From NCBI GenBank assembly GCA_963971575.1, contig OZ020620.1, positions 43,190,924 to 43,254,923 of the forward strand: a stretch of DNA of 64,000 nt. Direction: 5' to 3'. The notes below the pieces were generated by a model, which was not told the DNA's origin, ran no database searches, and saw only the letters and a program-made list of their open reading frames with translations. The DNA is from Liopterus haemorrhoidalis (taxonomy: Eukaryota > Arthropoda > Insecta > Coleoptera > Dytiscidae). A program made the translations under genes and the position numbers. Every line of letters begins with the position of its first letter. The first letter of the stretch is position 1. Positions 11,499 through 24,099 of this stretch are shown piece after piece.

Positions 11499-12363
11499 GG
11501 TCGTCAAGGATGAAATTTGTAGACAAAAATACAAAGTTGGTTGATAACTTACAAATATAAGGAATTATTTTATTCATCAAAGTATGCACCCATATTATCT
11601 ATACACTTTTGCCATTTAAGCGGCAGGTTGTTCAGGCCAGCGGTATAAAACCCTGGCGGACGAGAGTCAATGAATTCCTGGACGGCCAGTTTTACAGCAT
11701 TGTCGGAATTAAACTGTTTTCCTATTAAAAAGATGTCCAAATTGTTGAAGAAGTGGTAGTCAGTGGGGGCTAGGTCTGGTGTGTATGGAGGATGATGAAG
11801 AAGTCCAATTCCTGTACTTTTGCCACATTCATTTGTGCAGTGTGTGGACTAGCGTTATCATGCAATAAGATAGGAACCGATCTGTTGACCAATCTAGGCT
11901 GTTTTCTTTAAGTTTTTGCATAATTTCGTCCAGTTGGTTACAATATATTTCTGCTGTGATCGATGAGCCAGGTTTTTTTTTTTTGTTTGGTTTTTATGTT
12001 ACCTGTACGAAATTTGGCGAACCAATTTTATACTGTCTGCTGCGTAGTAACACTAGAGCTAAATACACTATTAATGTTTCGCGCGGTCTGCGATGCCGTA
12101 GTTCCACGGAAGAACTCATACTTCATAATAGTACGAATTTCCGACCGTTCCAGTATCAACAAAATTATTTTATAAAAAGTTTTTGATATTTTAGAGCATT
12201 TAACATTATTATTTTTATTGGAGCATACAATGATTTCTTTAAACAGGCGAGATGTGTAACTTTCCAACAAAAAAAAAAGAACGGTAAAATATTAAGCCAA
12301 TGTCAAATAATAAGCTGTTAAAGTTGGCAATATTATTAACTACAAATTTAATCCTTGACTACC
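11499..12363 (-). mobile_element. Internally deleted mariner (copy M1), intronic
   Basis: The ends are aggtcgtcaaggatgaaatt on the left and, in reverse, aggtagtcaaggattaaatt on the right, with TA on both sides (11497-11498, 12364-12365). Minus-strand coding remains include the N-terminal helix-turn-helix (IMKYEFFRGTTASQTARNIN) and, after a large deletion, the catalytic second half (AEIYCNQLDE, then a DNA..H-type block and DYHFF). The 865-bp length is well short of a typical 1.3-kb mariner. The same deletion junction is present in copy M2 at 22095. It is dead and lies inside the host intron in antisense orientation. Confidence 0.92.
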
Positions 12364-12494
12364 TAATAATAATAATAATAATAAGTTATTCCTATTATTA
12401 TTACTTAATTTATTAGTAATATTTTCATGTCTATTATTTTTTCTACCAATGATATTAAGTAACTAGTTTGTATTTATAAATATGTGATTTTTAG

Positions 12495-12695
12495 CTTCGT
12501 CGTGAGGGTGAAGATGAGCCCGACGCTGCAATCGAGGCGAAGGCATCTCCGTCTGACAAGAAGGATTGGGTCACCGTTCCAAATCCCAATGGAGTGGTGC
12601 GAGAGGTCAAGGAGAAACGCGTTATATCCAGGGAGGAGACCGAGGAAGTCAAGGAAACGGAAGAATCACAACACCTCGGGGACATCACCGATGAG
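12495..12695 (+). CDS. Host gene internal exon 2 (unrecognised charged protein)
   Basis: The exon is preceded by TTTTTAG and followed by GTAAGT, an excellent donor. Its 67 whole codons are in phase 0 at both ends and match the phase-0 exit of the exon ending at 10242. The product is very charged: LRREGEDEPDAAIEAKASPS, then DWVTVPNPNGVVREVKEKRV, then a Glu-rich stretch ending HLGDITDE. Third positions are clearly more GC-rich than the neighbourhood, a sign of selection. No catalytic motif is visible. It is the same gene as exon 1; further exons must lie outside the window or were not recognised. Confidence 0.88.
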
Positions 12696-13685
12696 GTAAG
12701 TTAGATCTTAAAATTAATGAACAAAACAATTTTTTTGGAAAACATAAAAAATATTTAATTATAATAAACAAGTACATATGTTTTAAGAGTGAACAATATT
12801 AAGCGGTCATTCTGGGTTAAGGGATGATTTAGGGTTGTTTTTGGTATGGGTATGGCATGATGCCATAAATTTGGTATTTGTTATTAACCCTGAAAAACAT
12901 ATAGATATTTATGTCTACTTTTTAAATTTTTATGCACAAAAACAAATGAAATATAATACAGACTTTTAAATAGTCATAGAAAAAACATTAAATTTAGTTA
13001 CCTAATTTTGAGATATATTATCAGTCGTTTTGATAGTAAAAAACAGTTTTTCTAACGTCTATAAAAATTTTCAGGTCATTGACATTTCTCTAAAAATCTG
13101 TTATTTTATATTTACTATGTTTGGAATTCAGTTTCCCAATTTAAAATTTAAATTACCAATTATAAAGTAAGACATATTTCTTGTATATCTCTTCTATAAA
13201 CCTATATTTAGCTGTAACTTACCCAGAATTAAAAAAAATCGTAACAAATACATTATCTCAAAGTATATACATTATTTGGAATGGACTATAATGCATTTTG
13301 ATCGATAAGAACACAATCTAAATGCAAATTGCTAATTACTTTAGTTTAAATTGGTTCTGAGAAGTCAGAGATGAATTCTTAAAAATATGTTCGTTATATT
13401 TTGATTTTTATTCAAGTCGATACTTGTTCACCTTGACAGTTGTATCAGATAAATTTATTTACTGTAATTAATTTTCATTTATTACATCTGAATGTCACTA
13501 GAGTGCATGAGTTGAACTTGACAGTATAAAATATCACAGAACTGGATTCAGAATTATTTTAATGTGGTGCATAATTTACGCCTGTATCTTGTAAGGATAA
13601 AGTCATATACTTGTTACGAATACTAGATCATGTAGCGAGCAGAGGGTAATATAAACATACTGAAATTTTAGCTAATAACCCCACT
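12696..13685. other. Intron or intergenic AT-rich DNA
   Basis: No exon, element end or motif is recognised downstream of the splice donor at 12696. Confidence 0.5.
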
Positions 13686-13689
13686 ATTT

Positions 13690-14160
13690 TCCCCTATTCG
13701 ATACTTACTCGTTTCGAAAGTACCCGAAATCTGGGCATTGAGTTTGATAGTAGACTTATTTTTAACCCTCAATTAGATATGAACTGTTCTTCTTCCTATA
13801 AAATGCTTGGATTTACTATCAGGAATTCACGTACTTTATCAAATATGAACACTGTCTTTACTATGCATTCATTCGCTCTAAAATTGATTATTGTTCAATA
13901 GTATGGGATTCAATTTTTGAGATTCAAAAGAATGCCATTGAAAAATATCAACATAAATTCTTGAAGTTCATCAACTTTAACGTTATGGGATCCTACCTCC
14001 CCTTTCGATCTGTCATATAGTAGGTATATTATAATATTGAGAAGGGTTCTCAATATTTTTTCCACCAAAATTTTAAGTGAGCATCTTGAGTTAAGCTCCA
14101 TAAATTATCTGAAAAAAATAGCATCAAATCTTATTGACGATCCACTTTCCTTTCAACAAT
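13690..14160 (+). pseudogene. Jockey/CR1-like LINE reverse-transcriptase C-terminal remnant
   Basis: Frames on the plus strand give the post-catalytic part of a LINE reverse transcriptase in the usual order. GIEFDSRLIFN (the 'LGIxxDxxLxF' motif) is followed by YKMLGFTIRNSRT, then SKIDYCSIVWD, then KYQHKFLKFIN. The catalytic FADD region is absent and at least two frameshifts break the sequence. It is a 5'-truncated dead copy, and no 3' tail can be placed with confidence. Confidence 0.8.
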
Positions 14161-14328
14161 GACATTTCCACATCCCATCTTTCCGTACAAGGCATTCCTT
14201 ACTTTTTACCGACCGCCAACATATATAAGGGAGGTATTGTGATCATACCGATTTTGACGTTTCGAGATTTCGATGGATCTCCACGAATTGAGGTCCCTAC
14301 ATAACGTTTTGACTATTTTTAGCATGAT

Positions 14329-14640
14329 GTCTGTTGGTCTGTCTGTCTGTCTGTCTGTCCGTCCGTCTGTCTGTCCGTCAGTCTGTCTGTCTGTCTGTCC
14401 GTCTGTCTGTCTGTCTGTGTACACGTGCAGAGCAAATTCGGCTAAAAGGTTTTTAATAAACTTCATATTTAAGCTTCTGCCATCAATGGCACGAGTTTAT
14501 CAACTTTTGGTAAAAATCGGTTGGTTAAAAATGGGAGTTTACACGTGTCGATTTTAAGATTTTTGTAAATATTTCACAACAGAAAAATATTTCGAAAAAA
14601 AATATTGAACAAAAGTTGCTATAAAAGCAATAACTAAAAA
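14329..14640 (+). repeat. (GTCY)n microsatellite with unassigned repeat body
   Basis: A GTCT/GTCC run at 14329-14418 is followed by a body (gtgtacacgtgcagagcaaa and onward) that does not match the Helentron-like copies elsewhere. It may be a different GTCY-bearing repeat family. The open frame reading SVCLSVCLSV here is only the microsatellite. Confidence 0.6.
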
Positions 14641-16553
14641 CTTATTTGAGACGTTTTTTGATAAAACGAAAAACTTCGAATAATTTCTGTAAAATTTTTC
14701 TCAATTTTTTCATACTTATATGTAACGTTTCCCATGGTCATGATAATTAATATCTCTGTTAGAAAATATTAGGCCAAGTTATTTCTACTCTGCTGCTAGA
14801 ATGTATTTTATGTAAGTACTTTACGATGGCGGTCGGTCCTGTGGTGACCACAGCTGATTTTTTATGTTCCCCAGATACATACCAATCTATTACTTAAATC
14901 CCCATTGAACAGGATGTATTCATATTATGAGCAGAATACAATAATTGAACTGTTTTAGTAATTTCTCATTCTTGTTTTATAGTTTTTTATTTTTAAATTT
15001 TAATATTGTTAATTATGTTCCTGTACAATTTTGGCTATCCTGTTGGGACAGATGTATTAAATAATAGCTTTTAATAATTACAATGATTTAATCCACATCA
15101 TTGTTAGCCTTCGTGCCGGACGAAGGAGGCCTGTTAACCGGACGTCAAAGCTAAAATAAAATTGAGATTTATGATTAAGAAATTCTGGTTCTGGGTTCAG
15201 GCTTGGGTCAAGCCACCTTTACAATGTGAATTGAATGATTTATTTCTGGTCAGGTTTGCATAAAAATCCGATTTTATAATTTAAAACGGATTTTTTTTTG
15301 ATTTAAATCATATATTTTGATTAAAAAAAATATACCTTCGTAATATATTTTATTTTCAAAAACGTTCTTCACAAAAAATCATTTAATATGAAAAAAAAAT
15401 TGTAAAGAACAAGTAACAATTTAAATAAACAATAAAAAAATATCACATTTTAAAGTAAATTAAACAAAAAAGTCTGTAAATTTGCAGCATCGTACTTTCG
15501 TCAATACTCAGTCAGCATGTCAGCAATTCAGCAGTCAATTTAATCAGTTGATCAGTTTGGAAATCGTTTATCCCTTAATCGGAGCTACAATAGATAGTCG
15601 TCAGTTGATTTAGTTGGTCCATTACTGTCCGAAAGCCGTACTGCTTCAACCATATTCGTCAATCGGTGGATAAGAACAACTACGTAATTTTCAATTTTTA
15701 AAAATTCACAGTAAATACCTATGGCACCCTGTGTCGACGTCAATAAAACGCCAATCATAGTCGGCGAAAATAATCTCTGTCGACCAGATTATCACCATCA
15801 CTGGCTATTTTTAAATTTACTTCAATTCTACCATGAGATGCGTTCGTATTCATATATCAGGGCCCTATTTCATAAAAATTGACAGGTAACAATTCTTGAC
15901 ACGGTAAGTTTTCTCAAAACTTATACAAATTGTGCTCTCAAGCATTTCGGTTTAGGAATACTCAACCTATATTTTTAAAAATGTACAAACATAACCTTTT
16001 AAACCAGAGTTTCACTGTAGAAATCGAATTTTCTGTAATACATATAAATATCAGTTAACTAAACAGTAAGCAATATTTACAATTGAGTCGTTGTGTAAAT
16101 TTGACTTCACTTAAAAGGTAGTGAAATTTTGAAAACAATACAACGAGCGTCACACTGATTTGTTTATGGGAGAAAATCAGTTTGCACTTTCAATGCCACA
16201 AAACTTTATTATTTCTAAGAGGAAATATATTAATTAGTAATTCAATGCAAAACTTTTAAATGCCCTACTTTGAATATAATTAATACCAATTAAAGAATTA
16301 GAGTTGGGTTTTACAGATCCGTAACTAGAAATTTGATTCGCCACAGGCTTAATAATAAGTAGTTATCGAAAGAAGATGGAATAGAAAAAGTTATGATACG
16401 TTTCCTAGTAGGTACAAAATTGCGTTACATACTGTCTTGTACCTAAAAGGTAATGTATCACAACTTATTATTCTATTTCATCTCCTTTCAAAGGTTGGCA
16501 GTTATTCTGGTTATTATGTCTTTTGCTACAGTAGCTAGGAATAGATCTACATA
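14641..16553. other. Non-coding DNA
   Basis: I see no gene. At 15859-15885 the word gggccctatttcataaaaat resembles a DNA-transposon end, but no partner was found. A cca/tca-rich stretch at 15490-15620 is unexplained. Confidence 0.45.
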
Positions 16554-17660
16554 CACTACCGCTCAAAAGTTTGGAAGCAGTCGAGTTTTTGTTAAAAAAA
16601 CATAGAGAAAAAATAATTTCAAACCTTTATTTACAATATAATTAACAATTACATTAAATTAAACTTTTACCAACAATAATCTGCCAATATTGTCTTAATT
16701 ACACAAAAGCTTTATTTATATTTTTGATTCATCAAATTGTCCACCTTTATTTTTAATCACAGCTGCGCAAATTTGGGGCATTCTATTTATTAATTTAGCA
16801 AAATATTCGCTATCTAATGAGTACCATTTTGTATGCAGATACTCCCACATCTGTGTAGCACTACTTGGAGATCTACTTTTAACTCTTCTATCCAACTCGT
16901 CCCAAACTAGCTCAATTGGTGACAAATCAGGTGGTTGGGATGGCCATACCATAATTTCTATAAGTTTTTCTTGTTTTTTCTCATTCAAATAGGACATACA
17001 CAATTTTGATGCATGTTTCGGATCATTATCCTATTGAAATATGAAATTTGGTCCAATAATTTCATTTCCAGAAGGCAAAGCGTGATCCTGCAAAATTTGT
17101 AAATATCCTTTTTTGTTAAGTTTGCCATCTATTTTTAAATTCGGGAATAATACCGAAACATCCCCAAACCATTACGTTACCTCCACCATGTTTAATTGTT
17201 GGCACTGTACACTCTGGCAAAGCCCTTTCGTTCTTAGATCGTCGGACAAATACTCTTCTGTTAGAACCGAAAATTTGAAATTTGGATTCGTCCGTCCACA
17301 GCACATTTTTCCATTCTTCAAGTGTCCAAGCTCTATGAGTTTTAGCCCAAACCAACCTGTTTTTCTTATGTTATTTTGTTAATTTCGGTTTTTTAGCTGC
17401 TACTCATCCTCGGAGACCGGCAGAGTACAGTCGTCTTTTAACTGTTAAAACTGACACTTTACTTGGACGAATTTCATTTAATTTCGCTGCAATTTGGGAA
17501 GCTGGAGGAGACGATTTCGCTTTGATGTTACTTTTATAAATTGATCTTAGGCTTTTGTTGTAATTTTGGGTCTCCCACTACGTTTCCTGTCTTGATTACT
17601 GTTGGTTTCTTGTTGCCTTTTTAATGTATAATGAACCCCTTTTGCAGAGCGTCCATTATC
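16554..17660 (-). mobile_element. Truncated Tc1-family element with DD38E spacing
   Basis: The 3' terminus (left) is cactaccgctcaaaagtttg next to TA (16552-16553). The 5' terminus is missing. The minus-strand transposase remains are 17116-17355 (WTDESKFQIFG with catalytic Asp 1, then TIKHGGGNVMVWGCFG) and 16716-17040 (DNDPKHASK with Asp 2, then WPSQPPDLSPIELVW with the catalytic Glu). A stop precedes DNDPKH and a frameshift lies near 17100. From the first Asp of DNDPKH to the Glu I count 38 intervening residues instead of the 34 of classical Tc1, which matches the DD38E ('Intruder') type. It is inactive. Confidence 0.87.
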
Positions 17661-19697
17661 TTTAAACATAAATAAATGTAGTTATATCGTACAAATTCGA
17701 TTAAAAACATATAAAAGTATATTGACTTGTTAAAAATGAAGAAAATATATCATAAAAATCGATTTCATCAATATATATTGACATTATGGAGACACCTTTG
17801 GAGATTCTTCAGACATGAACAGCCATTCTTCTACCCCGACGATTCTCTTACCTAGGATCTTTTTCTGAGTAATAAGTTGTTGCTCATACTTCTTTTCCCT
17901 CATTTTATGGCCAAGATATTGCAGTTTTCACTTCTTGATGATGTAAAACAATTGCAAAGACTTTTCCATTTTCTGTAGGAGCCAGTAAGTTTGTCATTGT
18001 ACTTATGACGTAATATGACAAACTGGATTGATTAGGTGACGTGGCTATTATCATTGTATTATGTTCAATGATATATAGCTTTACTTTAAAAATCACATGC
18101 AAAAAACTAACTTTATTATCGGTACAACAAATAAAATTGCTTAAGTCAGCGCGTTTAATTTGAGCGAGTACTCAAATACCCATATCCATTCGCCAATATC
18201 ACAGTGGAATACAGCTGAACACTTCTAGCACTGATCGTGTTATACTAATAACCAAAAATGTTTTGTGCTTAATGTATAGATTAGCGCAGTGATGAAATTT
18301 GCCACCTCAAAAATCTGCCGCCTAGGTGCTGTAATCCTTTTGCGCCCCACAGGTTGCGGCGGCTCTGATCATGGACAATATATGTATACTCGGAGAGAAT
18401 TCAGATGGCCAATCAATCGACTGATAACCAACAAGCATCTGTATCCCGATTTCACATAATTCAATGTAAACTACCAAAAACTTTGAAGTACTTGTACCAA
18501 CATTCGGTTGTAGTTTTTATCTTAATTTGTTATATTTGAATATCTTATATAATATTCGTCTATTTCTGTTGTTTTCTACCAATCAGCAAGTGTCATTAGT
18601 CTGACGCCAGTAACGTATGACAGTAACTGTATTTGGTTAATGTTATTATTTTAAATTTACTATTAAACTTAGATTTATTTTCAACTAAAAAGTATCTAAT
18701 ATTTTTAGTTCCTTCTTAGCTGCTTAATACATTTACTGATAATCTATTTATTTATTATCTTTCTTATTTCTTTTCTACTACCTAACCTAAAATAGTTAAT
18801 TAAGTACACATTCATTCTTAATTTATAATCTTCTTGGATGACTTATACGTATTTTTAAGTCATCTGAATTCTTGGCAAGTATCTAAGTATTCGCGATCTA
18901 CAGTCGTCTACTCCTTTATAAATAAGATAGTTCTAAATATGTTTATAGAATCTAACTGTTGCGCTGCATAATCTAAGTTATGATTCGATTTGTTATTTCT
19001 TAAATTGGTTAATATCTCAGTACGGTATCAGGCATAAAATTAACAAGAATATATTTTCTAACAGTACAGGGCATGGTAGTGTTCGCCATTTAGCAGAATC
19101 TTAATTTAAGTATTATCTCATATCTGACAGAAAACATTTACTATTACTTATGCTGAAAGTGGAAATACCGGTTAAAATGAAGACCAGACGGAGAACTGTT
19201 TTTTTAACTTTTGCTATTTTTTATTATGCAAAAAATGAACAAAACAGTTGCAAAAGTACATGACTTGAATGAAATGAAAATTTTGTTCTAAATTATTACT
19301 TTAAAAAAATATATACAATTTAAAAATTATTTACCTATTTTAAAATAATGTTAATGAATTTAAAATGAAAAATAATTATTTAATTCGCATTAAATTAAGG
19401 AACTTAAGGAACTAAGAAGCAAAAAAAAAAAAAAACAAAAGCTTAAAAAAGAACATTCAAAGGAGCCCACGAGAAAAAATGGAAACCCCATAACATGATG
19501 AGTAAAAAAGGAAAAATTCAAAAGTTTTGTCAAGTACAAAAAATGAACTTTGTCAAACGAGAAAGGGCATACAATAAATTCCGACGAGCAAAGTCAAAGA
19601 TATCCAAAAGATCTGACAAGAAATAAGAAAGAAATCCTAAATTTTGAGGAACAAAAAAAAAAATGAAATGGTTATGCCAGTCGAATAAATTTTATAT
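17661..19697. other. Non-coding DNA
   Basis: No gene is recognised. Words around 18288-18365 (tgccacctc, tctgccgcc, aggtgctg) recur at 39818-39865, so both may be scraps of one repeat. 19380-19440 is A-rich. Confidence 0.45.
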
Positions 19698-20741
19698 ATA
19701 TTTCTATTTTATATAAATGACTTGCCTTTGCATATTAATTCTAAAACTGTGATATTCGCTGACGACACAACTTTCATTAACCGAGGGAGGAGTATCTCGG
19801 AAGCAGGTAGATGCTTGGAGAATAATATTAGAGACGCCCAAGATTGGTTCCGTGCTAATAAACTAAGTTTGAATGCCAGTAAAACAATTAACATACTCTT
19901 CTCATTCAATCCGAGAATAAATATAACAGCTGATTATAGCACGGAAGCAAGATTTTTGGGGTTCCAACTAGATTCCAAAATTAATTGGAAGGCTCATATT
20001 GAGTCAGTAGCTGGGAAAATAAATAAATTCAATTTTGCTCTTTTACAATTGATCAAGGTTACAAGCTACTTGACCTGTAAAATAATCTACTTCTCATATG
20101 TACAGTCCACCTTAGCATATGGCATTATTCTGTGGGGCAACTTTGTAGATTCATTAAGATTGTTTCGGTTGCAGAAACGATCTATTCGAATCTTAAGCAA
20201 AGTTAAGTGGAGTACCTCGTGCAGGGAGCTTTTCATACATCATGAGATATTGACACTCCCATCGCTCTATATTTTAAATTTACTGACGCACATTAAAGAA
20301 AACATCACAAGCTTTCATACTTATAGTGACACTCATGGATACAATACTAGAAAGAAACATGATATCAAGGTTCCTTTTACTAAATATAACTTTAGAAATC
20401 AAATAAATATAGTTGGAATAAAATTATTTAACAAGTTGCCTGAGGAAATTAAAAGCCTAACCAGTACAAAATTTAAATCAACATTAAAAAATATCCTAAT
20501 AAAAATAGCTTACTATAATATAGAAGAGTTTGAGAAGGATTTAAATATAAATATATGTATAAAATAGCCCAAAATGGAAAGTGTATTCAATAGATTTTTC
20601 GTCCAGTTCCCAAATAGGGATAATATATTTCTGTGTTAATATCTTTGTTTCCTTCATCTTAGGATTAAGTTAATTTATGTGACGCTATGATAAATGTACT
20701 ACATTTCATAAATAAAGATGTATTATTATTATTATTATTAA
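19698..20741 (+). mobile_element. 5'-truncated CR1/Jockey-like LINE with (ATT)n tail
   Basis: An uninterrupted frame from about 19698 to 20567 encodes the C-terminal half of a LINE reverse transcriptase. It starts at LFYINDLPLHIN, has the catalytic FADD (D at 19761-19766), a KLSLNASKT block, and LGFQLDSKINWKAHI. The thumb and C-terminal region (STLAYGIILWG, then GIKLFNKLPEEIK) follow. A short 3'-UTR and an aataaa box end in a TAT/ATT run at 20721-20741. This is typical of target-primed insertion that stopped early. The open frame is intact for 280 codons, so the copy is fairly young, but without its 5' half it cannot move alone. Confidence 0.92.
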
Positions 20742-22094
20742 ATGCACCTCGCGGGCCATAGTTTGCAATGCCTGCCTTATGCACTTATTGAATAAATAAT
20801 TATTATTTTTGTTATGGAACATGTATTTCCTTTTTAGAAACTTGGTCACCTAATTTGACTCTTTAAATTTTATATTTTGACTTAAATATTAAGATAAATC
20901 TTCCCAAATTTGTATTATATGTTAAATGTGAACAAATATGATTCAACAGAAAAGAATTTTCGTAGGTTGGTATTAACATTATTACAAATTAACTTAAATG
21001 CTTTAAAGATTAATTCCTATTTGCATTCCTGTTCATCGCTTAATAAATTAAATAAAATGCAATATCCGGATGCTGCTATGACCACTCAGTTGCTTTAGTC
21101 AACGACAGAGTACTCATGGACAGGCTGATACTCATCCTGAGAAAATCGAACTTACTGTTTTATTTGTGATGTCTTGCATCTTATTTTAATGTGTTTTATT
21201 ATAAATCTATGATATTCGATGCTAATTGGACCCTTTACAGCCTCTTACCATCATCCTGCGTTTGTTTCGAACAGACTTTTTATATTATTTATTTGTATTT
21301 GCCCGTGCAAGATTTCTTTTAATGAGTATGCGTATATTTAATGGTTTTATTTATTTATTTATACTCAAGTTTATTGCTTTTAATACTTAGTGTAGTTATT
21401 TAGATGGGCTGCATTGGGCGCAAATAGCCTATGTTGCTGTCCGCCAAAAATTCCTTATTCCTTATTCCGTATTCCTTAAACTAATGCGTTTTTTGAGTTT
21501 TTCAAACTAAACAATAAATAAACATTTTTTCCACGTTCTATAGAAGAAACAAAAAAAAATTATGTTGTAAAATTTAAAGGCTGGCTAAATCTTAGAACAA
21601 ATTATTTATTTCGTTTCAAAATTCTTATAATAAATTGATATCATAATAAGGTCACATATTTCACCCATTCAGTAATTCTAAATTAATATTAATTTAACTT
21701 TAACACAATTTAAAGTTGCCAAATCAGCTCCGTTCATAATAACTGGTACTTTCAAATAATTTTTTGTGTAAACTGGGTGTAGCCGTGGATTGGATTCTCT
21801 AACGTGTAAACGTTCGGCGTGATCTGATGATGGCCCTGATCATTATAGTTCTCATAATAGAATAATAGTAAGGCGCAGCAGCTATGGTGATGTCATCCTA
21901 GGAAACGGTCTATCTAAGTAACAGGTACTATACCAGAGATTGCTAAATTTTTAATTCAATTAGAAACTTGCAGATACCATGTAAGACTTCAGATGATTTT
22001 TTTAAATATTTCTTAAAACTTGCTTTATGGAATTGAGATATGGTCGCTCATCATAGGTTCAATTCTGTAAAACTTACAAAAACAGTTACTATTA
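20742..22094. other. Non-coding DNA with a shared LINE-like 3' motif
   Basis: At 21405-21452 the word gggctgcattgggcgcaaat (continuing into agcctatgttgctgt) recurs in slightly changed form at 54499-54540, which suggests the 3' end of a retrotransposon family. Nothing else is recognised. Confidence 0.5.
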
Positions 22095-22875
22095 GGTCGT
22101 CAAGTTGAAATTTGTAGTTAATAATATTGGCAACTTCAACAGCTTATTATTTGACATTGTTTTAATATTTTACCGTTCGGTTTTCTTTTTTGTTGGAAAG
22201 TCACACATCTCGCCTATTTAAAGATATCAATGTATGCTCTAAAAAATACCAAACATTTTTTTAAAATTAATTTAGTTGAAAATGGAACGGTTGGAAAATC
22301 GCACTATTATGAAAAATGAGTTCTTACGTGAAACTACGGCATCGCAGACCGCGTGAAACATTAATAGTGTATTTGGCTCTAGTGTTACTACTCAGCAGAC
22401 AATATCAAATTGGTTCTTCAAATTTCGTACAGGTAACATAAAAACCAAACACAACAAAAACCTGGCTCATTGATCCCAGCAGAAATATACTGCAACCAAC
22501 TGGACGAAATGATGCAAAAACTTAAAGAAAAACAGCCTAGATTGGTCAACAGATCGACTCCTATCTTATTGCATGATAACGCTAGACCACACATTGCACA
22601 AATGACCGTGGCAAAACTACAGGAATTGGACTTCTTCATCATCCTCCATACACACCAGACCTAGCCCCCACTGACTACCACTTCTTCAACAATTTGGACA
22701 TCTTTTTAATAGGAAAACAGTTTAATTCCGACCATGTTGTAAAACTGGCCTTCCAGGAATTCATTGACTCTCGTCCGCCAGGGTTTTATACCACTGTCCT
22801 GAATAACCTGCCGCTAAAATGGCAAAAGTGTATAGATAATATGGGAGCATACTTTGATGAATAAAATAATTTCTG
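22095..22875 (+). mobile_element. Internally deleted mariner (copy M2)
   Basis: The left end aggtcgtcaagttgaaattt lies beside TA (22093-22094). The right inverted repeat is missing. Coding remains start near 22282 (MERLENRTIMKNEF, then TTASQTA with a stop replacing the following Arg codon), pass the same deletion junction as M1, and continue at 22470 with AEIYCNQLDEMMQKLKEKQP and the catalytic block DNARPHIAQ. A small deletion after LQEL shifts the frame before the third Asp. It is inactive. Confidence 0.9.
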
Positions 22876-22887
22876 AAATAATAAGAC

Positions 22888-23015
22888 TGTGGCAAAACTA
22901 CAGGAATTGGAGTTGGAATTTCTTCATCATTCTCCATACTCACCAGACCTAGCCTCCACTGACTACCACTTCTTCCGCAATTTGGACAACTTTTTAATAG
23001 GAAAACAATTCATTA
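22888..23015 (+). pseudogene. Third mariner fragment (M3), undeleted at the LQEL site
   Basis: Directly after M2 a second piece of the same family begins again at the VAKLQEL region. It keeps the stretch M1 and M2 lost, reading LQELELEFLHHSPYSPDL and then STDYHFF with the third catalytic Asp. It ends near 23015. It comes from a less damaged relative. Confidence 0.82.
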
Positions 23016-24095
23016 AATTCATAATTTAAAAGCAATAATTCCAAAGAAATTATTTTTTCTACGACTATATTTATTTAACGATTTATTTGACGAATATATT
23101 TAACTATTTAAGTAAGCATAAAGTAGGTCTTAAGAGTCTTAAGATTACAAACCGAAGATTTCATGTTCACGCGGATATTGCGGATAAGCGGATACAATAT
23201 TGTATCCACATCCGCACGATTGAAATGATAATTTATCCGCATCCGTAGAAAAATGGCGGATAATTTGCAACAACTCCAGTTGAAACCACAGACCGGCCAT
23301 TTTTTTTAGAATACTAGTTTCTCCATAGCAATCGCAATTTGGTGGTTGCTATACAAAAACTCGTATAGGAACTGTTATAGTAACAAGTTACTATTTATTT
23401 AGTAACTTTTGAATTATAGAATACAAATATCTTTAAAGTTACTATAATAGTTATTATCCTGGTACATAGCAACTGTTTAGTTACTTTGAGCGCAGGAAAT
23501 ATGTTACAGAATTGGGCTGAATATTATCTTACTTGTTAATATTTTCTTCTTAACACTATTCTATGATATATTAAAAGGTAAAGTTTGAGATACTCTGTTT
23601 TATGTATCAAAGTAATACTTTCCTATTTTATATTTTATATAATAAGCGAGTACAATAAGGAAATTCTCTAACTGTGAAGATCCTTAGGGTACAATTTTAA
23701 AATCGTTAAGATGTGTACATTCCATGATGAAATCGCGATTCTACCGTGATATTATTATAATTATTCTATCAAGCTTAGATCGTTTGATTGACAGCAACAA
23801 CAATTGTCAGTTAAATAAATGCTGTCGACTTTTATAGAAATTATTTTTATAACTAGAAACATCTGTAGATTTATAAATGTATCTAAATGGTTTGAAATAT
23901 TAAGAAAAAGTCATGTTAATTTTTATAAAGCAGATTAAAAACTAAAAGTAAAATGAAAAAATGAATACACAATTGGTTCCATACACAAGTTCACCGAGAA
24001 GTAAATGTGAGTTCAGGTGAACACTATTTGGCTACTCGCTCCTGTACTGCCCCTGTTTAACATTTACTTACTTAATCGTTGAGTCCTATTAGCAT
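23016..24095. other. Non-coding DNA
   Basis: Repeated tccgcatccg-like words occur at 23170-23265 and gttactataatag-like words at 23340-23490. No gene is seen. Confidence 0.45.
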
Positions 24096-24099
24096 TTCT

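Noticed and set aside
14273..14557. Protein with Ser-Val-Cys-Leu repeats (also at 42194-42457, 59367-59564 and 63110-63295).
   Set aside because: These are readings of GTCT microsatellites inside repeats.
15859..15885. Start of a Harbinger-like element (gggccctatttcataaa).
   Set aside because: No inverted partner within the following kilobases.
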